Shown in pieces: positions 24,001-34,331 of a stretch of 64,000 nucleotides of DNA. A program made the translations under genes and the position numbers. The notes beneath the pieces are model-generated. The model had not been told where the DNA came from, did no database searches, and worked only from the letters and a program-made list of their open reading frames with translations. The stretch lies in NCBI RefSeq assembly GCF_910592395.1, contig NC_088309.1, positions 6,698,501-6,762,500 of the forward strand, given 5' to 3'. Position 1 is the stretch's first letter. Each line of letters opens with the position of its first letter. This stretch comes from Lineus longissimus. Taxonomy: Eukaryota > Nemertea > Pilidiophora > Heteronemertea > Lineidae.

Positions 24001-27000
24001 GGTCGTAAGAGTGGGCACTGGTTGGACTAGTTCAGCCTTTTGTGGTTCTCTGTGTTCTTCTCGTGGCGTTTAAAAAATCATTTTCTGTCTTATGCATGTA
24101 CGTATAGAGTATCTTTTCACAACTAGATATATTGAGGAGGTGGAGGCAAATCATTTCTATCTTTATCGCTTATTCAAAAAACCCGTTGGCCCTACGCGTA
24201 CGTGTACTTCCGCGTACATTGGCCAGGTTTCATGGAAAAACCGAGAACAACTTCATTAACTAGTCAGGTCATGTACAATAGCACAACCTACATGTACCTT
24301 CACTGACCAGGTCTTGTCGAACTATCTCATTCACTGGGTGGGTCTTATAGAATGCACTTCATATCTGGATGATTACCCCAAATAATGAGATGATTTTTTA
24401 CTTTTTTGTCAAAAAATCCTTGTAAGAGATAAATTACTTCTAAGAAGTCGAACTGTAAGAAGGCATTCCTTGCAAGAAGGACATGTAAACTAAAGCACGA
24501 GTAAGTTTTTTCAAGAAAATAGTGTTTGCGCATGTTTATACACTGATGTAAGGGATATCGTGGTAGGCAACTGGCAGAAAATCCCTTTAAAAGTTCCTAA
24601 AAAACAATTGCTTTTCTTCAGATTTGGATGTGCGGGGGTACCCTGGAGATCCTCCCGTGTTCCCGCGTGGCTCACATTTTCAGAGCGAAACAGCCCTACG
24701 ATTTCGCTGGAAAAAACAACGTCGAAGTGTTCCTGAAGAATTCGCAGAGAGTTGCGGAAGTTTGGTTGGACAAGTACAGACAATTCTTCTACATCATGAG
24801 GCCAACGATGCGGAAAAACGCTGTCGGGGACCTTAGTCAGCAGAGGAAGTTGAGATTTGATCTTCGGTGTCATTCGTTTGAATGGTATTTGGATAATGTG
24901 TTCCCAACCTTGTACAGGCCTTCTGTAAATATCGTAAATTCGGGCAAGGTAGGGAAAGTAGAAAAATATCAACTTTTTCAACTTGCGCTCCACTTGCCTC
25001 TTCTAAAGCTTGCAGCACACTGGACGCCAACTTCGGCGGCAAGGCGCGTCAGACTGAACGCGACTGAACGCCGCTCGACGCCAGAGTTGGCGGCAGTGGA
25101 TCGCGCTCATAGCACACCTACTCAGAATTGGCGTCCAGTAGCGTCTTTTCCGCCACTTCCAAGAATCGTGGGGGCTGCCATTTTGATATCATGTGACGTC
25201 AAGACGCAAGCTGATTGGCCAAAACCTCGCCGTTGACGCTGGTTGACGCCAACTCTGGCGGCGATCCGTAGCACACCTGGATTCTTCTTGCGTTCAATGG
25301 CGTTCAGACGCCGCTACAGGCGTCAAAAATCAAACATGCTAGATATCTGGCGGCAAGTGGCGGCAAGTGGCGTTTGCCTGACGCCGTCCGTAGCACACTA
25401 CGGATTTTTCAGGCGTTCAGGACTCTTGCGGCAAAAAAACGCGCCTTGCCGCCGGAGTTGGCGTCCAGTGTGCTGCAAGCTTGAAGGCCAAATTGACCAG
25501 AATCTCTCCGTTCGAACTCCACAGTGTTTGTTGTAGTAGTGTATATGCTTGCACATGCCTACGACTAATGACGTTGTGCTGATTGGCCAATAGGGCCCAC
25601 CAATACAAAAAGCAAGCGTGCTGCTTCTGGAAACACATAGGCTGAGATGAGAAATTTACGTCTCAAAAGGGGAGAATCTATATACTGCAGTTTTTATGTT
25701 ATGATAACCTGTTGTCTCAAACCGAGGCGAAGATGTTAATTCAGACATTTCTGAAGACTTTACCTCCTTTATCTTCATTCCAGCTTCGGAGTGTGAAGTA
25801 TAAAAAGTGTATCGACCACGGAGATGGACGTAAACTACAGCTATACGCCTGTCATTCGATGAGTAACACTCAGGTGAGAAACAATATGAACGTAATTACG
25901 TGAGACCTTTATGCAGGATTTACGCGACGTGAAACTACTTTCGAAGAGGCAGTTTTTTCGTCATCTCGAGGAGGGAGTCTGATCCATTGCGTCCGGTGTA
26001 TTTCGTCATTGGGCTTTCAATCACAAATTTTAGAACCTCCACATTCTCTGTATCCTGTCTGGTGGCATCGGGGCCTCATCAGGGAATGTGAAAAGAGAAG
26101 AGGAAAAAGATATTGGAGGAATCGAATCAAGGAGTTTGGTATAGTCATCAACTGGAGTTCAAGACTACTAATAATAAAATGACAAGTTGATTTTATTGTA
26201 GATGTGGTAAAACAGATATCCATGTTAAAATATTTCTTTTTAGTGGATGGCTTATGTCGCTGAAGCCCGACTTGAATCGCTCACTTGGTGTCTAGGAGTT
26301 GGAGAGCACGCCGACGAGGTGATTGTGCGCCTTTGTACCTCAAACCAATACAGAACATGGGAATTTGAGGTGAGTGGTCTTCGCTTCATTCGAATGGACT
26401 GAGATATCGGAAGCTGTTTTTCTTTAATTTTTGAATCGCCCACACGAGAGTGCAAAATTCAAAAATACATAAAAATATCATTTCAAATGATGTACACTTA
26501 TTTTTCTATCATTTTAAATATGCTATATGATACAACTTGTCCTTGGATTGACGTTCACCGCCGGTTAATCGGCATGCGAGCAGGTCTGAACTTGGGAGAG
26601 ATATGTACTAATGCAATCAAAACCTGCATCTCGCAAAAATTAGATCTGCATTAACGTAATGTCTGGGAAGTGACCGAATATAGATTTATTGGAATTGTTC
26701 CCTTCGTGAAAATGCTCACGACTTATACTTGAAGAACATGTTTATACACGTATAGTCCAACGGTCTTTCCGATAAATAAAAACTTTCCACACATTACGAA
26801 CATGTAGCATATACGAGCTGTCGAAATCAGGATCTGGTGTTGGGTTGGACTCAGTCACCACTTGATAGTTTTTTCCATGGTTTCTTTTCGAATGCCGGAC
26901 TTGATTGAATGATTTAGATATTGCTTCTTTCTTAATTTCAGGGTGGTAAGTTTATAGACAAAATAAGTCGAAAGTGCATGGCGGCGACTGACGTACATAA

Positions 27001-27061
27001 AGTGGGCCTCCAGGCGTGTTCGGATGCCGTTGAACAAAAATGGGAGTTTATACCTTTCTAG
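21035..27061 (+). CDS. GALNT: Polypeptide N-acetylgalactosaminyltransferase (5' incomplete)
   Basis: Golgi type II enzyme that transfers GalNAc from UDP-GalNAc to Ser/Thr, starting mucin-type O-glycans. Exons: 21035-21204, 21680-21935, 22808-22927 and/or 22981-23097, 23356-23473, 24622-24948, 25784-25873, 26244-26369, 26942-27061 (TAG). All joins keep frame. Visible motifs in order: [28 protein letters not shown], the metal-binding DSH in [48 protein letters not shown] (third metal-ligand His), [10 protein letters not shown], then WYLDNVFP. A ricin-type beta-trefoil lectin domain follows (KKCID, CLGV, WEFE, and EQKWEF at the C terminus). The usual FHNEA is FTEES here, as in a divergent clade. 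The membrane anchor, stem and start codon were not found. GALNT family is certain; the subtype is not (GALNT10/11-like features such as WMCGG). Confidence 0.93.
22455..22645. repeat. Degenerate tandem repeat of about 60-66 bp, 3 copies
   Basis: Within a GALNT intron. Three units each carry GTACGCTTTC(T/A)(C/T)GTA or CCGCTTTCTCGTAAACGTT, then AACTGAAT/AATGCATTAATTTA and a closing AG(G/C)CGTTC-TAC-type word. Units are strongly diverged. No coding role is apparent. Confidence 0.6.
22808..22927 (+). other. GALNT alternative exon A
   Basis: A 120-bp exon with acceptor CGGCTTTCAG and donor CTACAG/GTACGT. It completes a GGN codon left by the upstream exon (which ends GG) and leaves AG for the next exon. 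It encodes a segment with core [12 protein letters not shown] ending in RIDPYR. By family alignment this is the catalytic-domain part between DSH...VCPVID and MAGGLF, where GALNTs carry GGFxWxLxFxW. Homologous in position and sequence to exon B. Confidence 0.88.
22981..23097 (+). other. GALNT alternative exon B
   Basis: A 117-bp exon with a long pyrimidine tract and acceptor TTTTTTTTATAG, and donor TTGAG/GTAGGA. It has the same entry and exit phases as exon A. It encodes [12 protein letters not shown] and ends in KLDPLR, matching exon A at IGGF, L-F-W, YP-Y and the terminal LDP-R pattern. Only 53 bp separate it from exon A. Confidence 0.87.
25006..25482. repeat. Foldback element in a GALNT intron
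   Basis: A 43-bp arm at 25006-25048 starts AAGCTTGCAGCACACTGGAC and ends AAGGCGCG. The reverse complement is present at 25440-25482 with one mismatch. The interior is GC-rich and carries further degenerate copies of GACGCCA, TGGCGGCA and GTAGCACAC in both directions, so most of the 477 bp can fold on itself. No transposase and no convincing target-site duplication were seen. Confidence 0.85.
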
Positions 27062-27536
27062 GACCTTTCCAAAATGAGATTATACTGTCAAATGAATCGG
27101 GCCACCGACTAACTTTCAAATGCATCGATTATGTCCGCTCTAGAACCTTCCAAAGAAATCGACAACATATAACTGTTCGAACAGGGTCATTCACTTTAAA
27201 AGCCATTTTCATACATTTTTGAAACCATACATGTATCACTCCCACATTGTACTCTCCTGACTGGCTCCCTTCTAATGGCTGCCGAATTCAACACTTTTGA
27301 TTAGACAATCCACCGGATTAGATGGAATGAAAATCACCGTTTACCATAACTTGTCTCTGACATTTTCACTGTTCATTTGTTACGGGGATATACGCGTTAC
27401 CTGTCAGCCTTTTCAGATTTTTGTGGTCTGGTTCTCAACTCGTACATTATATATCCACAGACGTATCACCATGGCTCGATGTCTCATCAGTTAAGAGAGG
27501 TTTTGGTCAATATAGAATTGTATTCGAATGTTTTAC

Positions 27537-27542
27537 AATAAA
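27537..27542 (+). terminator. Polyadenylation signal for the GALNT
   Basis: Canonical AATAAA about 475 bp after the TAG, followed by a T-rich stretch with TTGTTATTTAG. It is the first canonical signal downstream on the plus strand. Confidence 0.6.
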
Positions 27543-28191
27543 ATATTTATAAAGTCGTTGCTTGTTATTTAGTTGTTTTTTTCACGCGACTACCAATCTG
27601 CCTCGAAGGTGGTGACAGACATGGCCGCCAAATAATCATCATCAATGAATGGTATGATACAATACAGACACGGCGACAAGCCCGCGAATTGTCCTTGTTG
27701 AAAAGGACTATAGGGAAGAGCAAAGATTCTTCAGATGACACAGGGGCAGTTAGGGAATACTGGTAAAAGTCTTGATTTCTTGTCTAGTCCTTCTGCAAGA
27801 AGATTGGTCTGTAAATAATGTAAGCTTACGTGTAACGGTTTGATCGAAGCGACAAGACGCCATCTAATTCTACATGTATACGTACAATGTATGAGATGCT
27901 CTAAAATCTACCATTTTTTGCGTCATTACTGACCATGATGTGAAGTACACGTGTTTAATTGCACTTCTTGCACGTAACTATCTGTAAATCATACCGAATT
28001 AACTGCATTAGATGTGCATGATGTATCATATTTTTGTCATTCATGCCTATCGATTGACCATAACACCCTATTTTTGGTAAGGCTACGTGACAACATTTGC
28101 CATGATCAAGAGAATTTTAATTTACGAGGACCTTCGGTCGAAATGCCATGTTGTATACAGCCATACGGAATGACGTTGATATTAGGGTTCA
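27543..28191. other. Convergent spacer between GALNT and tetraspanin
   Basis: The two genes end toward each other here. ATTAAA-type minus-strand signals near 27954 and 28113 could end the tetraspanin transcript. No other feature seen. Confidence 0.5.
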
Positions 28192-31100
28192 TCATGTAAC
28201 TGTCTCTTGCTCTTTGGTACCTTCAATATCAATTGTTCCGTATGCGGCCTTGACCTCAGTTTGACCTTGAGTAATCGGGTCACCATCCTCGGTTGAGATG
28301 TCGTGATTTTCTCTCGACAACGACCCGTTACTCCCAATTCTATTCGGCAACTTCGTTTTCTCCTCACTAGCTGTGAAGATATTCATTTTCTCATCGAAAA
28401 TGTTTCTATCCGTATCATCCGACCTTGACCTTGGATCAAACACACTTTGACCTTGACCTGCAGTGTTTTCGTCTGGGTTACGAACCTTGAACATGTCAAT
28501 TATCTCTTGATCACTTCTGGTTGTTTGTGATGTGGTTGGCTTAGCAGCCTTTGGTTTATCCATATACCCAGGCCGCTGCGCCGCAAACATTTCAATGATT
28601 TTCTTCTCGGCTTCGGTAGTACGTGGAGGCCCCGCGGGAGAACTTTTAGATGGCGTCTCTCCACCAGTACTCGTCCCAGGAGCAGGCTCACTGGTGCCGC
28701 TTGAGGCAGGGCCTTCATGCCCAGCCGCAGGCCTACCATTAGCTATCTGGCTCGACACGGTCTTCACAGATCTATCCGGCATGTACGGAAGCTTACCATT
28801 CTCACGCCGCTTGAAGAGACGATTATCCTCCACGTCTTCAGTAACTTTGTAACGATCTGCGGGGTTCACTGTGCGCCTTTTCCTTAGAAAGAAGATGTAG
28901 ACAGCGAAGCAGATACCACAAGCCTGAAAATAAAGACGAAAGTGAATTCATGTATCGGATTCTAAAGAGCAATGCATGGCTAACTGAAGACCTGAATTGA
29001 AACAGTGTATTTCCAACTTGACAAACCGTGCAGACGAATATTCAAAACATCAAAACTAAGTCAAGTCAAATAAAAACGAAGGTTGCAACTAGGCAATGCA
29101 GAGATCAGCATTTTCATCATATTGGCCGTTTAAATCTTCACGCCACACACCACCATTAAAATCGGCTATTCGACTTTATATCAGGCTTCAAACAGGCCCG
29201 CAATGGACCTCATTGACGTTCCGATTCTTGTCATAGAGCCAAATGGAAGCTGTCAATGAAAATTCGTCCAATTCATTATAAAAGTTGATGGTGTCCTGGT
29301 GGTTTTGATTCTGTCATAAATTCAAAGTTAGAGTTTAGGGAGTTCTTTACTGATAAGCTTACATGTCGAGTTCATAGCGAGACACTAAGTGTATTCCAGG
29401 ACATAACTTACCTCGAGGAATATCATGCAATAGGACAGACCAATGATTTGAGCAATGTATACCTGAAATGCTTGCCCCAGTTCCTCAGAACAACTCTGAA
29501 AAAAAGCGAAATGCATAAATTCAGAAATAAGACTGACCTCGTGGTCGTCATTGGTAGCAAATTGAGATTGCATCAGTGACGTCTAACAAATGGGAAAATA
29601 TTACAATTTCGAAATAGAAACATGATGACAAAAGCATCATCGTGATTTTAAAGCGGGTAGACTCGAGTTGGAAAGAATCTAAACCAAGGACGTTTTCGCT
29701 CTTATGCCAGGGGCGTTTTCGCTTTCATTTGACTAGTAACCATGTAAGTGTTGTGTAGCAGATGAGTGTAGTTTCTCCTACCTTGGTGTATAGGAACGTT
29801 GGCGTCGTAGTGTCTGTGATGGCACCTATCTGTACCCCATGGGCGGTGCTCTGACAAAGTGCCTCGCTCAATACGGTACCATCACTGGAACGGCGACAGC
29901 AACTCAGCGGAACATTGCGCTAGACGGAATAAAGTATTATTTTGAAAAGAAAAGTTTGTAGAATATTCTTATGCCATTAAATACATGTAGCTAACATTCA
30001 CATATTGCTATGACACAAACTACTGGTCATCCTGGATCCCCACAGAGCCCTTGATATCATGCGAATACGCAGTTCTGAGACTGAAGGGGCACCGGTAATG
30101 AGACACTGAGGAGATTCGATGGAACGTTACAGTGACACAAGATTAAATAAACTTCACCCAACGCTTTGCAACCTTGTCATCAAATAAATTGTTTTACTTC
30201 AATGAATTCATAACCTCTGTGCGACTGTGTTAATGCATTCTGAGCGGCTGGAACAAGTTCGAGCAGAAACTCACCGTTGAGTTTAGGTACCACCAGGTGC
30301 TATTAATGTAGTCTTTGGCACTAGAGGCTCCACAACATCGATACTGTAAGGGAAATTGTGACACATTTTGCATCAAAATGACCAAAGAGTTCGGTCACTA
30401 TAATCTCGCGGGAACAGCGTTGTGAGGCACTTCAAGAGCAAATCTACGCCAGTTTTCGCGGTTTAGCTCGGCGGGTAATTGCGCTAATAACACATGTACA
30501 TGTAGCTATCAAAGAGCATTCCCAAAATATTCTTGAATGCCCAAGCGCATGAGCATGGGTCTGTCCATAGAAAGGCTCCCTTATTAGAAACTGTGGAACA
30601 GCTATTTCAAATTTTCGTGACGCAAGTCTAGTTACTAGCATATCGTGTGCTGAGAACAATTCTATCACTTATACTTAAAATAAACAATGATACTTCAGTA
30701 ACCACTGCCTCGTGCATGTATCTTTGCTTTGGTTCTCTGACTAAGGCCTTTTTCTGAACAATCAGAGAAAACTCTTTCTTACCCCAATTTGAGTCCTATC
30801 CCAGAGCGCATCACTATAGTCCGACGTATCACCCGTGTAGTCAATCATTACGTAATCCTTGAGTTTTTCGCGAAGATTGTCAGACTGCAAGAAAGGTCGC
30901 ACCAAATGGGTGAATGTTCTCAAAGGTCGTTTCTTTTAAAAGTGAAACGTTTTGAAGTTATTTAGACAAAGTTAACTGTAACATTATGACAAGCCCGGTC
31001 TCCTCTCTCTTTATTGGTCAGTTGATAATCAACCAATCAGGTGATGACTTCACCGAGTGTAGAAAGAATACGTCTTTTCAAGGGTCAGATCCATCTAAAC

Positions 31101-32148
31101 GGTTTGTGCTTTATGGATGCTTATTTCTGTGCCCAGAACAAAACATAGTGTACATATAAGAAAATTCCAGTGAAAAGTCACACATTTACAGTATGAAACC
31201 TGCATGGCTATACCTACATCATCACTTGCAGCAATTCCCAAAAATCCAGCAGCCGCAGTCAAACAGATGAGCAGCAACAAAAAGGAGAGATCCTGCAGAG
31301 AAAGCAATGGGTCTAACATCACAAATGAAACAGTTCAGGAATGCTTTATATTAGAGAGCTTATCTTTCTCTTGCCCTGTCTCTGGACTTGGAGCAGACCA
31401 AGCGATCTGTCAGCAAGTTTCATAACAGAGCCCGAAACACCTTTTTTAAACCTAAAATCTCCCCATTTCGTCGAAATGAGTCCGAAGTATACTGAGTATG
31501 AGCGTATTTAAGTAAAACTTCCTTTATCTTTTACCTAAAAACACCCCATTTTGCAGTGCGCATGCTTACCAAAGCGACCTGACATTTGGCCGACTTAAGT
31601 CCGAAACACCGGATGGGAACGTAGACGATAAGGAAGATGACACCAACTATCCCCGCGGCAAGAAGGATGTCCTGAGCGATGCGGCCGTGGGCTCGACCAA
31701 TGATCGTTTCGACCACGGACAGTCGGGCAGGGTCCCGGGCCATTGCACCGGCTATTAGTCCAATACATAAACCAGCGACCAGCTGGAAGAATAATATGAT
31801 GGTTAATTCGAATTACACCGAGTATGTTACTGAATTATCTAATAATATATACTGAATCAGTTCAATGAATTTGGAACAACTTAAATCATCTTTCTTCGGC
31901 TCATCAAGAAGAAATATCATAGACTCTTCTTGATTTGAAACTAATACTGAACTTACCGAATGTATGAAAAGGACATTGAATGAACAAACCACGACGTATC
32001 CTACACAACATTTTGTGCATTCTGTTTTGAGTCTATCCTCCTCTATATCCACGCACAGTCCGCAGTTCTCGCCAAGGCATTCGTCACACGCACCATCGCC
32101 GTCGGAGTCATCGTCGCTCTGTTTTATGAAAGGCGGGGGTCGTGTCAT
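28192..32148 (-). CDS. Tetraspanin with extended N and C termini
   Basis: Four-pass membrane organiser. Eight exons, all phase 0: 32148-31957, 31782-31570, 31292-31200, 30884-30783, 30343-30275, 29919-29782, 29495-29412, 28923-28192 (TGA); 540 residues. Membrane segments: TM1 about 48-78, TM2 about 105-125, TM3 about 136-160, TM4 about 282-310. The large extracellular loop has the diagnostic CCG (203-205), PLSCC (227-231), Cys245 and Cys271, the standard six cysteines. NST in exon 5 is a possible N-glycosylation site. Oddities: an acidic N terminus with a CX2C-X4-CX2C cluster (21-32) before a juxtamembrane ECTKCC, and a polar tail of about 225 residues where most tetraspanins have 10-50. The tail contains a duplicated IIxMF motif. 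The start is uncertain: a strong acceptor (CCCTATTCCTAG, exon from 32156) lies just 5' and the frame stays open upstream. Subfamily not assigned. Confidence 0.92.
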
Positions 32149-34331
32149 TTTCAGCGCTAGGAATAGGGGAACAAAAAAGACTTCAAGTGAACTTTTTCTA
32201 GTAACTTTAGAAACAATATCAAATGAGTTATGAGCAAACTTGGTAGACAATATTGTCGTGTTTTGAACAATCAGCAATTCTACTGCGGATAGCACGTTTT
32301 GTGTCAAAGTCAAGATCCTTTCATTTCATCATTCTGAAGGTGATATCAGTGTAGAGTAGGCCTACTTTCTTGATATGTACATGTTCATGTGATGTGCCGA
32401 AATAACTGTGAATGAATTTATGCCATCAAAAACATCATCTAGAAGGCCTCTGACTACAAAGAAAATACTCAAAGCCTCTCTTTTTGAAACCAAGGGAGCA
32501 GCCTCATCCATGGATATCTCTCTCTAGAAACATCCATTGGGTCCATAGTCGCAGAGGGGGAATATGGCACCCAGGGTCATAAGATACGCTCTCATAGAGT
32601 TCCTGGCAGACTGAGGGGTTATATATACATGGCTGTAACTTATTTAATAAAGGGTTAGCCTCCGGCGGGGTAGTCTTACACACCGAAAAGCCACATACCT
32701 TAAATATCCTCGTATGCCTAGAAGTGAGAATTCACCTGTCAACCACAAGGAAAAGCCATGGCTCCATATGTAAAGGTTCCTGCTTTAAATTTCATCGAAC
32801 CATTTGACACACATGCCTGAACATTGACTGTGACATGATCAATGCCCGAGATATCGAGCAGTTCCTTTAAATCACAAGATACAACGGTTGACTTCAGACC
32901 AACATTGGACGTCACCATTATTATATCGGGTTCATACATGCATGAAGTTTTCATGATATATATATTTTGAACACACATTATTCATCTACATTAAACAACA
33001 CGCTGTTTTATTTCTTTATGAATAAGATGAAAGGCTGCCATTGGAGTCTCGATCAACATTTTGGGCAACAAACCGCATTGTGTTCGATATATCTCGGATG
33101 AGCTTCACTGAATTCAACCAGGTCCCCTATATTTACGAGGCAAAGAAAGACCTAGTAGTTACGCGGTCCGTAAACTGATGACGAGATAGACGACCACGGT
33201 GGAAGACGAGAGCGACACCACCATCGACTTTCTTACGCGTTTTCTATTTCACACAAATCTCACTCCTGAAACTTTGTGGCCTATAAAGGGTAGATTTTTA
33301 CAGAATGCGATTATTTGGACGCGATTTAGCATGAATCTTTACAATGCATGCAATTTTTGCACTATTCGGTTGCAGTGCGGCGTAAAATGATAAAGCACTG
33401 CATGCCGTCTGCATGTGTGTCGCAATCGCACTCATTTTTTTGTACGTACGTTTACACTGCAATTATACAATTGTTCGAGTTCATGCCTTCTTTCGCCTCA
33501 AATTACTCCCAACTTTCCCCAGATTTTCTCCTGAAAGATTCTACATCCTGACGTATTTGTGGTTTGAGAATGAGAGATGGTGGCAATGTTCTTGTCTGTT
33601 TTATTTGGCTACCCATGCTCATTCTGCGGTCTCGTAGTTAACCAGTCTTTCCTTCTCATCTACGACGAGATTTAAATTATCATACCACATAGCCTGTGAA
33701 TAGGCAAACAAAACCCTGTGGTCGAGCAGACCGGTTACTTCCGAATCCACTGTAGGCCTCACACGAACTTCATTGCATTACAAAAGGGCTCAGGTCAATA
33801 ACTTAAAGGTGAATCTTTTAGGACACTCCCGTTTTCACTCCCGTCATTCATACTTTCCAGCACTGTCTAAGTGAGAGATCTTTAGAGCACCTTTTAAGGA
33901 ACTTGACATTCACATAGAAGGATGGGTTCAGTTTAAGATGGAGTTGCATGGGCTCTTTTGTAGTCAATGAGTTGAACCGAGAGATGAAGCAACAACGTTA
34001 TTTTAAAATTGAGCTTTATTGTTAAATTATAACTAAAATATATTGATCCTCTGTTACATTACGCTTATTTTACATTCCAACAAAACTAGACTTATATAGT
34101 CGAAAAAACCAAATTTCTGACCTTCTGTACGTAGAACCAATGTGATACATTTTTTATTCCTATATTTCCTACTTGCTACCATCCTTATACTCTCACGTTT
34201 TTTTGCTGAAATTAAATTATACCAAAACCCTTTACTTCTTTGCACAGCACATTCTGTTTGCCGTCTATACATCGTTTCATTTTTGTTATCATTCCATACG
34301 GGAATGATACGGGAATGAGTTTAGCGGGTTC
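32149..34331. other. Spacer between tetraspanin and first GGT
   Basis: Contains the tetraspanin 5' flank and the 3' flank of the first GGT. TTTATT at 34015-34020 gives a minus-strand AATAAA about 310 bp after the GGT stop, a likely poly(A) signal. A 79-codon minus frame at 32739-32978 (ends AGTFTYGAMAFPCG) has protein-like composition but no recognised family or splice partner. Nothing else definable. Confidence 0.45.

Noticed and set aside
24511-24993. 160-codon minus-strand frame
   Set aside because: It is the antisense of the GALNT exon 24622-24948, whose plus-strand translation carries the conserved [18 protein letters not shown] and [10 protein letters not shown] motifs.
24949-25240. 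Extension of the GALNT frame beyond 24948
   Set aside because: Family similarity stops at the GGCAAG/GTAGGG donor and the rest runs into the foldback repeat; the lectin domain resumes at 25784.
28532-28852. 106-codon plus frame
   Set aside because: Antisense shadow of the tetraspanin tail exon, which continues directly from TM4.
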